A DNA stretch of 35,612 bases from Actinomycetota bacterium (GTDB lineage Bacteria; Actinomycetota; Actinomycetes; S36-B12): the NCBI GenBank assembly GCA_016717115.1, contig JADKGE010000014.1:1-35612 (forward strand), in the 5' to 3' direction. The notes under the pieces were generated by a model. That model had not been told where the DNA came from and did not search any database. It was given only the letters and a program-made list of their open reading frames with translations. How positions within the stretch are numbered: position 1 is the first letter of the stretch; the number at the start of each line of letters is the position of its first letter. Made by a program: the position numbers and the translations under genes. Of this stretch, positions 16,886 through 24,683 are shown piece after piece.

Positions 16886-17836
16886 ATGAAGGCCACGCGC
16901 CTGCTCGTCACCGCCAGCGTCCTCGCCGTCGGAGCTCTCTCGCTCTCCGCCTGCGTGAACAACTCCACCTCCTCCGAGACCTCGTCCGCGGCCGCGCCGG
17001 CCAGCAGCGCCGCGGCCTCCGCCGCCGCGAGCACCGCCGCATCGGCCGCGCCCTCGGGTGATGCCGCAGCCGTCACCGCCGCCTCGCTCGTGCCCGCCGA
17101 CATCGCCTCCACGGGCAAGCTCGTGATAGGCATCGACGCGACGTACCCGCCGAACGAGTACAAGGACGCCGACGGCAACCCGATCGGCTGGGAAGTCGAC
17201 CTCATGAACGCCGTCGCCGAGAAGCTCGGCCTGTCGACCGAGTACGTGCAGGCCAAGTTCGACAACATCCTGCCCGGCATCACCGGCGGCAAGTACCAGC
17301 TCGGCCTCTCCTCCTTCTTCGACACGAAGGAGCGCGAGCAGCAGGTCGACATGGTCAACTACTACACGGCCGGCATCCAGTGGGCCTCGGCCGCTGGCAA
17401 GGACGTCGACCCCAACAACGCCTGCGGGCTGACCCTCGCCGTGCAGAACGGCACGACCGAGGCGCTCGACGACGCCCCCGCGAAGTCGAAGGCCTGCACC
17501 GACGCCGGCAAGGAAGAGATCTCGATCCTCGGCTATGACACGCAGGACGAGGCAACGGCCGCTGTCACGCTGGGCCGCGCCGACGCACTCAGCGCCGACT
17601 CGCCCGTCACCCAGTACGCCGTGGCCCAGAGCAAGGGCAAGCTGCAGATCGCGGGCGACGTGTACGACATCTTCCTGTACGGCATGCCCGTGCCGCAGGG
17701 CTCGGCCATGGGCACCGCGCTCCAGGCCGCCCTCATCGAGCTCCAGGCCGATGGCACCTACTCGGAGATCCTCTCCAAGTGGGGCGTCGAAGGCGGAGCG
17801 ATCACCGACATCACCATCAACGGCGCTCAGTCCTAG
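16886..17836 (+). CDS. Amino-acid ABC transporter substrate-binding lipoprotein
   Basis: 316 aa. ATG 16886 follows GGAAGGGAAA; the longer open frame upstream is ignored. Lipoprotein signal with lipobox LSAC at about residues 19-22, then a low-complexity Ser/Ala linker (about 24-60), then a family 3 solute-binding domain (TGKLVIGIDATYPPNEYKD..., DILPG-type FDNILPGITGGKYQLGLSSFFDTKERE, GRADALSADSPVTQYAV). Family 3 proteins bind polar amino acids or opines and deliver them to the membrane permease. Cys at CGLTLAVQNGT and CTDAG could form a disulfide. First gene of a three-gene importer. Confidence 0.94.
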   Translation: MKATRLLVTASVLAVGALSLSACVNNSTSSETSSAAAPASSAAASAAASTAASAAPSGDAAAVTAASLVPADIASTGKLVIGIDATYPPNEYKDADGNPIGWEVDLMNAVAEKLGLSTEYVQAKFDNILPGITGGKYQLGLSSFFDTKEREQQVDMVNYYTAGIQWASAAGKDVDPNNACGLTLAVQNGTTEALDDAPAKSKACTDAGKEEISILGYDTQDEATAAVTLGRADALSADSPVTQYAVAQSKGKLQIAGDVYDIFLYGMPVPQGSAMGTALQAALIELQADGTYSEILSKWGVEGGAITDITINGAQS

Positions 17837-17845
17837 CATTCGGAC

Positions 17846-18814
17846 ATGTCGACCATGTCCAACGATCCGGGCGGGCGCGCAAGCGTCCGCCCGGACTCGC
17901 ATGAGGCCCTGCCACCCATCGAGGCCGTCAAGCTGCGCCATCCCTGGCGCTGGCTCATCTCGTTCCTGCTCATCGCGTGGGTCGTGCTGTTCATCGTCGA
18001 TGCCAGCCATCGCGAGGCCTACGACTGGTCGGCCTATGGCAAGTACGTCTTCGACCAGCGGATCTCCAAGGCGGCCCTGGTCACCCTCCAACTGACCGTC
18101 TACTCGATGCTGCTGGCGGTCGTGCTCGGCGTGCTCCTCGCCGTCATGCGCCTGTCCCCCAACCCCGTCTTCAAGACGGTGTCCTGGGTGTACATCTGGA
18201 TCTTCCGCGGCACTCCCGTGTACGTGCAGCTGGTCTTCTGGGGCCTGCTCGCCACCATCTACCCGAGCATCTCCGTCGGCATCCCCGGGGTGACCAACCT
18301 CTTCGACCTGCCGACCACCGCGTCCTTCAGCCTGTTCTGGCTGGCCGTCATCGGCCTGGGCCTGAACGAGGCCGCGTACATGGCCGAGATCGTGCGCTCC
18401 GGGCTGCTGTCCGTCGACCGCGGCCAGGACGAGGCGGCCAAGGCCCTCGGCATGAGCTGGTCGCTGACCATGCGACGCATCGTGCTGCCGCAGGCGATGC
18501 GCATCATCATCCCGCCCACGGGGAACGAGGTGATCTCGATGCTCAAGACGACGTCGCTGGTCACCGCCGTCCCCGTCGCCACCGACCTCTACACGCGCTC
18601 GCGCGACATCTCGTCGGAGACCTTCAACCCGATCCCGCTGCTCCTCGTCGCCTCCACTTGGTACCTGTTCTTCACGTCGATCCTCATGGTGGTGCAGTAC
18701 TTCCTCGAGAAGCGCTTCGCGCGCGGGCACACGCAGTTCGCCGCGGCCGGTGACGAGGGCGGCCTGCCCGAGGCCGACGTCGAGACCCTCTCGGAGGCGA
18801 GTCCCCATGACTGA
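17846..18814 (+). CDS. Amino-acid ABC transporter permease
   Basis: 322 aa, starting 9 nt after the binding protein; ATG 17855 is an alternative. An N-terminal polar segment of about 30 residues is followed by a first helix (WLISFLLIAWVVLFIV) and then the His/Glu/Gln/Arg/opine-type permease domain (ALVTLQLTVYSMLLAVVLGVLLAVMRL, IWIFRGTPVYVQLVFWGLL). The ATPase-coupling EAA loop reads DEAAKALGMSWSLTMRRIVLPQAMR. A final helix (LLLVASTWYLFFTSILMVVQYFLEKRF) ends the domain, with an acidic tail. A single permease gene implies a homodimer. Confidence 0.94.
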   Translation: MSTMSNDPGGRASVRPDSHEALPPIEAVKLRHPWRWLISFLLIAWVVLFIVDASHREAYDWSAYGKYVFDQRISKAALVTLQLTVYSMLLAVVLGVLLAVMRLSPNPVFKTVSWVYIWIFRGTPVYVQLVFWGLLATIYPSISVGIPGVTNLFDLPTTASFSLFWLAVIGLGLNEAAYMAEIVRSGLLSVDRGQDEAAKALGMSWSLTMRRIVLPQAMRIIIPPTGNEVISMLKTTSLVTAVPVATDLYTRSRDISSETFNPIPLLLVASTWYLFFTSILMVVQYFLEKRFARGHTQFAAAGDEGGLPEADVETLSEASPHD

Positions 18815-19586
18815 CGCCACGACGACGGTCCCCATGGTGCAGGCCGAGCGCGTCATGAAGAGCTTCGGCTCGCACGTCGTGCTGCGCGACATCTCGTTGA
18901 CGGTCAACCGCGGCGAGGTCATGTGCCTCGTCGGGCCGTCAGGCTCAGGCAAGTCCACTTTCCTTCGCTGCATCAACCACCTCGAGCAGGTCAACGCGGG
19001 GCGTCTACTCGTCGACGGCCGGCTCGTCGGCTACCGCGAGAAGCACGACAAGCTGTACGAACTCAAGCCGCGCGAGGCGGCCGAGCAGCGTCGCGACGTC
19101 GGCATGGTGTTCCAGCGCTTCAACCTGTTCCCGCACCTGACCGCACTCGAGAACGTCATCGAGGCGCCGATCCATGTCAACGGCCACAGCAAGGCGCACG
19201 CCACCGAGCGGGGCAAGGCGCTGCTCGACCGCGTCGGCCTGGCCAACAAGGCCGACTCCTACCCCGCTCACCTGTCCGGCGGCCAGCAGCAGCGGGTGGC
19301 GATCGCCCGGGCCCTGGCCATGGAGCCCAAGCTCATGCTGTTCGACGAGCCGACGTCGGCGCTGGACCCCGAGCTCGTGGGCGAGGTGCTCGACGTGATG
19401 CGCGGACTGGCGAGCGTCGGCATGACGATGATCGTCGTGACGCACGAGATGGGCTTCGCCCGCGAGGTGGCCGACTCCCTCGTGTTCATGGACAACGGGG
19501 TCGTTGTGGAGGAGGGTGATCCTGCAGAGGTGATCAACAACCCCCAGCACAAGCGAACGCAGGCGTTCTTGTCCAAGGTGCTCTGA
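18807..19586 (+). CDS. Amino-acid ABC transporter ATP-binding protein
   Basis: 259 aa; its ATG overlaps the permease stop by 8 nt. All nucleotide-binding motifs are intact: Walker A GPSGSGKST (43-51), Q-loop VFQRFNLFPHLT, signature LSGGQQQRVAIARAL, Walker B LMLFDEPTSALD and the H-loop VVTHEM. The order and subtype match the polar amino-acid family (GlnQ/HisP style). It powers uptake by the permease dimer with the lipoprotein as receptor. The operon ends at the hairpin immediately after this gene. Confidence 0.95.
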   Translation: MTDATTTVPMVQAERVMKSFGSHVVLRDISLTVNRGEVMCLVGPSGSGKSTFLRCINHLEQVNAGRLLVDGRLVGYREKHDKLYELKPREAAEQRRDVGMVFQRFNLFPHLTALENVIEAPIHVNGHSKAHATERGKALLDRVGLANKADSYPAHLSGGQQQRVAIARALAMEPKLMLFDEPTSALDPELVGEVLDVMRGLASVGMTMIVVTHEMGFAREVADSLVFMDNGVVVEEGDPAEVINNPQHKRTQAFLSKVL

Positions 19587-19593
19587 CCGAGAA

Positions 19594-19634
19594 ACACAGG
19601 AAGCCCGGCGCTCGGGGCGCCGGGCTTCCTGTGT
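19594..19634. terminator. Strong bidirectional hairpin terminator
   Basis: Perfect 17-bp stem (ACACAGGAAGCCCGGCG, 19594-19610, with its complement 19618-19634) and a 7-nt loop, between the convergent ABC ATPase gene and the oxygenase-like gene. It can serve both strands. Confidence 0.9.
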
Positions 19635-19643
19635 GCTTGGGTG

Positions 19644-20408
19644 CTACATCTCCGAGTAGACGCGCGACGGGTCGTAGCCGTAATGAGCCGTGCGCGCGGC
19701 GCGACGGGCCTGCGCCTCGGCCTCCATCTCGATGAGGAATCCGGCATCGAGCGGGTGCGACTCGACCTTCGCTACGGGGTTGCGCTCGAAGATCCACTTC
19801 TCCAGGGCCGGGCCGGACTCGAAGGAGTTGATGAGGCAGTAGCGCGGCTCGTCTCCAACGTGCCAGACCGAGTGCCACATGCGCTCGGAGTCGACCACGA
19901 GCTGCGCGCCGGCCGGAAGGGCGATGCGGGTCTCGGTGCTCGGGTCGTCGATGTCCTCGCGCAGGATCATGAACGAGCCGGGGTTGTCGGTGAGCTGCAT
20001 GAACTGGCGGATGACCCAGCCCTCGCCGTCGGGGTTGCGGCGGTTGTTGTCGTCGAGGTGCGAGTTGTAGAGCGCATCCGCGTAGCTGTTGGGCTGCAGT
20101 TCGATGATGCGGCAACGGCCGACGCGAGCGTCGACCTCCTTGACCCGCTGGACGAGCGTCGGGGCCTTGGCGACCTGCGAGTCGATCCAGATGCCGTCCT
20201 TGTCGTCGCGCGGGGGATCGCTGTGCCAGAAGGCGTTGCAGCCGATCTCGCCCTGCGCGCTGGCGATGGGAGCGAAGCGGGTGTCGCCGGAGGACTTCCA
20301 GTCGACGTACTCGAGGCTCAGCCACTCGGACGGATCGACGACGCCGCCGTAGGAGTCGAGGACCACATAGCCGGTCTCCTCGAGAACGGACATCTTGTAG
20401 TGCGACAC
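19644..20408 (-). CDS. Fe(II)/2-oxoglutarate oxygenase-like hypothetical protein
   Basis: 254 aa from the GTG at 20408, which has GGAGG just upstream; ATG 20441 (265 aa) lacks one. No family is claimed, but the layout fits a double-stranded beta-helix oxygenase: YNSHLDDNN with His117 and Asp119 (an HxD pair), a strand-rich middle (GSFMILREDIDD, ALPAGAQLVVDSERMWHSVWH) with a later His179 or His183, and Arg189 in EPRYCLINSF as a possible 2-oxoglutarate anchor. This His-x-Asp...His...Arg order is the inference for metal and cosubstrate binding. It lies convergent to the amino-acid importer. An amino acid or a protein side chain is a possible substrate, but nothing in the sequence decides this. 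Confidence 0.7.
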   Translation of the reverse strand: MSHYKMSVLEETGYVVLDSYGGVVDPSEWLSLEYVDWKSSGDTRFAPIASAQGEIGCNAFWHSDPPRDDKDGIWIDSQVAKAPTLVQRVKEVDARVGRCRIIELQPNSYADALYNSHLDDNNRRNPDGEGWVIRQFMQLTDNPGSFMILREDIDDPSTETRIALPAGAQLVVDSERMWHSVWHVGDEPRYCLINSFESGPALEKWIFERNPVAKVESHPLDAGFLIEMEAEAQARRAARTAHYGYDPSRVYSEM

Positions 20409-20474
20409 AGGGCCTCCATGGCTCGCGGGTGTGCGAACCATTTTCCGGCAGCCCCATCGGGGTGTCGCACGCCG

Positions 20475-20520
20475 AAGGTCCCAAGCCGCTGGGGACCTTG
20501 GTCCCGCTCACGGGCGGGAC
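20475..20520 (-). terminator. Tandem hairpins after the DUF1707 gene
   Basis: Two adjacent stems: GTCCCGC/GCGGGAC (20501-20507 with 20514-20520, 6-nt loop) directly after the stop at 20528, and AAGGTCCC/GGGACCTT (20475-20482 with 20492-20499, 9-nt loop). They separate the DUF1707 gene from the next minus-strand gene. Confidence 0.65.
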
Positions 20521-20527
20521 GCGGAGG

Positions 20528-20956
20528 TCAGCGGTCGCGCTTGCTGAGCGTGCCGATGACCATGGCCGCGCCCCACGGGCCCATGACCCAGATCGGCCAG
20601 TAGGGCGGCGCCCCGCCGTCGCCGGTCAGCCAGGTGGCCAGCCAGATGACGTTGACCATGACGCTCACGCCGGCCCAGGCGGCCCAGCCGTTGCGGATGT
20701 TGTGGTTGTCTTCCTCCGGGACGGCGACCGCCGCCGCGTGCGGAGGCGCCACCGGCGCCGCCGGCGCGAGCGCCCGGGTGGGCAGATCGCTGACCAGCGC
20801 GGCGAGCTCGCCGTAGGTCTTCGACTCCTGCGCCTGCTCCATGCGCTGCTGGAACTCCTCAGCCGACAGCCGGCCCTCGGCGTAAGCCTCGCGGACGAGG
20901 GTGACGGTCTTGTCCCTGTCCTCGTCGCCCGCGCGCATCTCCGGACCCTGGCTCAT
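20528..20956 (-). CDS. DUF1707 and 2TM domain-containing membrane protein
   Basis: 142 aa from ATG 20956; the frame is open to 21004 without a better start. Residues about 7-60 (MRAGDEDRDKTVTLVREAYAEGRLSAEEFQQRMEQAQESKTYGELAALVSDLP) match the actinobacterial DUF1707 domain in pattern: charged start, EGRLS-EEF and TYGEL--L--DLP (quoted in parts here). An Ala/Pro linker follows, then two membrane helices (WAAWAGVSVMVNVIWLATWL and WPIWVMGPWGAAMVIGTL). The function of DUF1707 proteins is unknown, although they are linked to envelope genes. The gene lies 10 nt downstream of the ATP-grasp gene on the same strand. Confidence 0.88.
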   Translation of the reverse strand: MSQGPEMRAGDEDRDKTVTLVREAYAEGRLSAEEFQQRMEQAQESKTYGELAALVSDLPTRALAPAAPVAPPHAAAVAVPEEDNHNIRNGWAAWAGVSVMVNVIWLATWLTGDGGAPPYWPIWVMGPWGAAMVIGTLSKRDR

Positions 20957-20966
20957 GTCCCGCAGC

Positions 20967-21881
20967 CTACCGGCGAGGTGCGGCATCAGGGTCGATGCCG
21001 GCATGGCGCGCGATCGCCGACGCCAGCCGCGTCGGTGCGCCGGCCGAGTGGGCGAGGAACAGGGATGGCTCGGTCAGCTCCAGCTCGAGCAGCTGCGGGC
21101 GGCCCATCGGGTCGGGGATGAGGTCGACGCGCGCGTACAGCACCGCGTCGGCCCCGCCGGGGATGCGCGCCACCACGTCGCGGGCCACGGCGAGCTCGTC
21201 CGCGGACGGCTCGCGTGGGTCGATCTGCTCCTCGACGAACAGCCCCTCGACGCGCGCGCCCTCGACGCCGCGCACGAGCAGCGGGCCCTTGCGGATGGCG
21301 TGCGAGTACTCGCCCCCGATGAAGAGCACCGCCGTCTCGCCCGCCGCGTCCACCGCGTCGAGGTAAGGCTGGACCATCACGGTGCGACCGGCCTCGAGAA
21401 GTCGCCGGACCTGCGAGCGCGGCGCGTCCATCGGGCCCGAAGCCGAGTAGCGCACGGTGTCGCGGGAACCGGCCGACACGGCGGGCTTGACGACGAAGTC
21501 GTCGTAGCCCTCGGGCGGCCGCCAGCCGTCGGGGTCGTCGCTCGGCGCGACGAACAGCGTCGGCACGACCGGCACCCCGGCATCGGCCAGGTCGCGCAGG
21601 TAGCGCTTGTCGGTGTTCCACTCGACGACCGCCGCCGGATTGAGCAGCAGCGTGACGTCGGCCACCCGGCGCGTCCACGCGAGGAACTCGTCGCGGCGTT
21701 CGGAGTAGTCCCACGTCTCGCGCAGCACCACCGCGGCGAAGGACGCCCAGTCAACGTCGACGTCGGTCCACACGGCCGGCACCGGCGTGAGGCCGAGCCG
21801 CTCGAGCTCGGGGAGGACGAGCCGGTCGTCGGCATCGAGGCTGGGGAACTCACGGCAGGTGGCGAGGGCGACGCTGGGCAC
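20967..21881 (-). CDS. ATP-grasp domain protein
   Basis: 304 aa from GTG 21881, after AGAAGGA at 9 nt. The protein has the RimK/glutathione-synthetase-like ATP-grasp layout: an N-terminal preATP part (VALATCREFPSLDADDRLVLPELERLG, then VLRETWDYSERRDEFL), NTDKRYLRDLADAGVPVVPT at about 95-115, YDDFVVKPAVSAGSRDT with the ATP lysine, MVQPYLDAV, a glycine-rich loop and a metal-binding LLELELTEPSLFL with acidic residues near 275-285. Such enzymes join a carboxylate to an amine or thiol with ATP. The substrate is unknown. It diverges from an HTH gene 72 nt away. Confidence 0.86.
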   Translation of the reverse strand: MPSVALATCREFPSLDADDRLVLPELERLGLTPVPAVWTDVDVDWASFAAVVLRETWDYSERRDEFLAWTRRVADVTLLLNPAAVVEWNTDKRYLRDLADAGVPVVPTLFVAPSDDPDGWRPPEGYDDFVVKPAVSAGSRDTVRYSASGPMDAPRSQVRRLLEAGRTVMVQPYLDAVDAAGETAVLFIGGEYSHAIRKGPLLVRGVEGARVEGLFVEEQIDPREPSADELAVARDVVARIPGGADAVLYARVDLIPDPMGRPQLLELELTEPSLFLAHSAGAPTRLASAIARHAGIDPDAAPRR

Positions 21882-21953
21882 GAGGCGGATTCCTTCTGGC
21901 GTTCGGTGGCTCACGGGCGACGCAGCGAGGCCGCGTCGGGCAGACTGCGCTGC

Positions 21954-22283
21954 ATGGCCGCTCGCAAGTATGCACCGCCGCGCACCTGGGTCGCGGAGGG
22001 CGGCGAGTGGCCGACCGGTCCGCTCGTCGACGACGCCCCGCCGTACGCGGTCGTCACCGCCGCCGTGGTCGCGCGCTACCGCGCGGCCGAGGGCGGCCGC
22101 AGCCTGCGGCTCGTCGCGCGGACGGCCGGCATCGATGCCACGAGCCTGGGCCGGATGCTCTCCGGCGAGACAGTTCCCGACGTGCACACCGTGGCCGTGC
22201 TCGAGGATGCCCTGGGCGTGCCGCTGTGGCCGTCCTGGGAGGAGCGAGCGGCAGCGAGAGTGGTCGAGCCCCCTACTGGGTGA
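21954..22283 (+). CDS. Small helix-turn-helix protein
   Basis: 109 aa from ATG 21954. Residues about 30-95 (YAVVTAAVVARYRAAEGGRSLRLVARTAGIDATSLGRMLSGETVPDVHTVAVLEDALGVPLWP, read as successive helices) fit an XRE-like HTH: a basic helix, LVARTAGID-turn, then ATSLGRMLSG as recognition helix. It probably binds DNA. It diverges from the ATP-grasp gene and overlaps the end of the convergent lipoprotein gene by 11 nt. Control of the ATP-grasp gene is an inference from position. Confidence 0.78.
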   Translation: MAARKYAPPRTWVAEGGEWPTGPLVDDAPPYAVVTAAVVARYRAAEGGRSLRLVARTAGIDATSLGRMLSGETVPDVHTVAVLEDALGVPLWPSWEERAAARVVEPPTG

Positions 22284-22701
22284 TCGTCACCGTGATGTCG
22301 CGCACGCTGTTGTCGGGGTTGGTGACCGTAAGGATCGCCGTGCCGGCCGCGAGCGCCTTCGCCCCCGGGTTGAACACCGCGCCGTTCTCCTCGTAGGCCT
22401 GAGTGACCTCGAGCAGCTCGGGCTTGTCGGTCGACACGGTGGTGCCGGCGACCGTGTCGACGACGATGTCGAGGAAGTCGCCCACCTTGGCGCTGGCCGT
22501 GGTCTGGCCCTCGGTGATGATCACCGGCGGGAGCATGCCCGCGCTGGCCGCGGGCGACGCGGCCGCCGAGGCGGCGGCGCTCGACGCAGGCGCGGCGGCA
22601 GACGAGGCGTCCGAGCCCGACGAGGACGAGCACCCCGCCAGCAGGGCCGCTCCTAGGAGGGCACTGGCACCGATGGCGGCGACGCGACGACTCGTGATCA
22701 T
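22273..22701 (-). CDS. Small lipoprotein with Ser/Ala linker
   Basis: 142 aa. Lipoprotein signal with lipobox LAGC near residue 24, a Ser/Gly/Ala low-complexity linker (about 25-55), then an 85-residue beta-rich domain (PVIITEGQTTASAKVGDFLDIVVDT..., ILTVTNPDNSVRDITVTITQ) that reads like a small Ig-like or protease-inhibitor (I42-like) fold. The linker shares SSAAAPASSAAASAAAS with the ABC binding protein at 16,886. Anchored outside the cell membrane; function unknown. Confidence 0.85.
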   Translation of the reverse strand: MITSRRVAAIGASALLGAALLAGCSSSSGSDASSAAAPASSAAASAAASPAASAGMLPPVIITEGQTTASAKVGDFLDIVVDTVAGTTVSTDKPELLEVTQAYEENGAVFNPGAKALAAGTAILTVTNPDNSVRDITVTITQ

Positions 22702-22785
22702 GGTCCTGACTCCTCACTGGGCGGGGCCGCTGCCCCGCGCTCGACTGGCGACGTCCTCTGTGATCCTGCCCGATCCTGCCCGACG

Positions 22786-23244
22786 TTAAACCTCGGATGC
22801 CCCGTGGGTCTGGTCGAGTCGGCCGAGCTCCCCGACCCGGATGGCGTGCCGGCCGCCCTCGAACGGCGTCTCGAGGAAGATCTTCAGCGCGGACAGCGCC
22901 GCCTCGGGCTCGGTGAAGCGCTCCCCGAAGCAGGCCACGTTCGCATCGTTGTGACGTCGGGTCATCTCCGCGTCGGCGTCGTCGCGGATCACCCCGCCGC
23001 GCACCCCCGGCACCTTGTTGGCCGCCATGCAGATGCCCTGACCGCTCCCGCACACGGCGACCCCGGCGTCGGCCTCACCCGCGGCCACCGCCCGGCCGAC
23101 CATGGCCCCGAACCGTGGGTAGTCGACCCGCTCGTCGGTGTATGTTTCTAGGTCGATGACGTTGTAGCCGTTGTCGAGCAGCCACTGCAGGAGCGTCGCC
23201 TTGAGGTGGAAGCCCGCGTGGTCGGAACCGATGACGATCCTCAT
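22786..23244 (-). CDS. rpiB: Ribose-5-phosphate isomerase B
   Basis: 152 aa. LacA/RpiB family enzyme interconverting ribose 5-phosphate and ribulose 5-phosphate. The start MRIVIGSDHAGFHLK and the active-site loop VAVCGSGQGICMAANKVPGVRGG, with the catalytic Cys near residue 65, are diagnostic; RRHNDANVACFGER supplies the phosphate-binding part. Length is normal. Its ATG overlaps the stop of the xylulokinase-like gene (ATGA), so the two are translationally coupled. The neighbouring kinases point to a pentose catabolic module. Confidence 0.93.
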   Translation of the reverse strand: MRIVIGSDHAGFHLKATLLQWLLDNGYNVIDLETYTDERVDYPRFGAMVGRAVAAGEADAGVAVCGSGQGICMAANKVPGVRGGVIRDDADAEMTRRHNDANVACFGERFTEPEAALSALKIFLETPFEGGRHAIRVGELGRLDQTHGASEV

Positions 23245-24650
23245 GTCTGTCCCTCCGGCCGGGCGAATCCCACCATCATGCCCCGCCGGAGGCGGAGCAG
23301 GTCGGCCGCGTCGGGCTCCGGCGACACCTCGCGCACGCTCACGATCGGTCTCGGCCGTGCGCCGGCAGCCAGCAGGGCCGCCCCGACCACGGCCGAGTCC
23401 GGGGCGTCGGTGATGGCGAGCGTCAGGCCCGTCGCATCGGCGAGGAGCTGCTGGAAGGCGGGGTCGTGCGTTCCGCCGCCGATGAGCGGCACCACGTCGG
23501 GCAGGGCGTCTCCGGACCCCTGCACGGCCTCGACCCCCAGTGCCACCGCCTGCGCCACGCCCTCGAGGACGCTGCGCAGCAGCGCCTTGCGGTCGGTGGC
23601 CAGGCTGAGCCGGTGCCAGGAGCCGCGCATCGTCGGATCCATGAACGGCGTGCGCTCGCCGGACAGGTAGGGCACGAACACCGGGTCGCTCGGGCGGATG
23701 CCCTCGGCCAGGGCCGCCGCCGCCTCCGGGATCGACGCCCCCAGCCAGGCCAGTGCAGCCGTCAGCGTCAGTCCGGAGCTCTGGACCGCACCGATGCGAT
23801 ACCAGCCCTCGCCGACCGGGCCGGCCGTGGCGAAGGTGTGGGTGCGCAGCGTCGCGTCGAGCTCCGGCACCGCCATGACCCGCACCACCTGCGCGCCGCT
23901 GCCCACCGCGACGAAGCCGCTGCCCGGGCCGAGCCCGAGTCCCGCGAGCGCGCAGGCGGTGTCCGCGCCGCCCACGGCGCACGGCACCTCGATCCCGCTC
24001 TCGCCGATCCGCACCGAGCCGCTGCGATCGGTGGACGCCAGCACGGGCGGGAGCAGGGTGCCGTCCACCCCGAGCCAGTCGATCATCACCGAGGACCAGC
24101 CACCGGCGACGACGTCGTACATCAGCGTGCCGGAGGCGTCGCTGGGATCGGTGGCGAGCGGACCGCCGAGGGACACGCGCAGCCAGTCCTTGGGCTGCAG
24201 CACGTGCGCCGCGCGGGACATCACGTCGGGCTCGTGGGCCAGGAGCCAGGCGATGGTGCTGGCGGCGAAACCGGTGACGGCCGGCGACCCGAGCCGGCTG
24301 AGCTGTGACGTGCCCAGGTCGGCGGCCATGCGCGCGGACTCGTCGACGGATCGTCCGTCGGCCCACAGGATGGCCGGTCGCAGGGGCGTGAAGGAGGCAT
24401 CGACCACCACGACGCCGTGCATCTGCCCCGAGAACCCGACCGCCTGCGGCACCGAGCCGGCGGCGCCCATCGCCTGGCCGACGACGGAGCGGGCCGCGGA
24501 CAGCCACTGCGCGGGATCGCTCTCGGCCCAGCCGGGCTCGGGGGCGAGGACACGGTAGGCCTGGCTCGCCTGGGCGACGATCACCCCCGCGTCGTCGAGC
24601 ACCGCTGCCTTGACCGACCCGGTGCCTAGGTCAATCCCGAGAGTGGTCAT
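23241..24650 (-). CDS. xylB: FGGY-family carbohydrate kinase, xylulokinase-like
   Basis: 469 aa from ATG 24650. N-terminal TTLGIDLGTGSVKAAVLDDAG is the first ATP/phosphate motif of the sugar-kinase/actin fold. GFSGQMHGVVVVD is the xylulokinase-type substrate signature, ILWADGRS follows, and the C-terminal half has PYLSGERTPFMDP and PLIGGGTHDPAFQQLLAD. Length is usual for XylB. It phosphorylates D-xylulose or a related ketopentose. It is upstream of and coupled to rpiB, and divergent from the ribokinase gene (33 nt apart). No xylose isomerase is seen, so the true sugar may differ. Confidence 0.85.
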   Translation of the reverse strand: MTTLGIDLGTGSVKAAVLDDAGVIVAQASQAYRVLAPEPGWAESDPAQWLSAARSVVGQAMGAAGSVPQAVGFSGQMHGVVVVDASFTPLRPAILWADGRSVDESARMAADLGTSQLSRLGSPAVTGFAASTIAWLLAHEPDVMSRAAHVLQPKDWLRVSLGGPLATDPSDASGTLMYDVVAGGWSSVMIDWLGVDGTLLPPVLASTDRSGSVRIGESGIEVPCAVGGADTACALAGLGLGPGSGFVAVGSGAQVVRVMAVPELDATLRTHTFATAGPVGEGWYRIGAVQSSGLTLTAALAWLGASIPEAAAALAEGIRPSDPVFVPYLSGERTPFMDPTMRGSWHRLSLATDRKALLRSVLEGVAQAVALGVEAVQGSGDALPDVVPLIGGGTHDPAFQQLLADATGLTLAITDAPDSAVVGAALLAAGARPRPIVSVREVSPEPDAADLLRLRRGMMVGFARPEGQT

Positions 24651-24683
24651 CGCGTCGCTCGCACGACTGACAGTATCGGGCAT

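Noticed and set aside
16781..18994. 737-aa minus-strand ORF opposite the ABC importer
   Set aside because: Antisense shadow rich in Gly/Arg/Asp/His; the plus-strand genes are complete and recognised.
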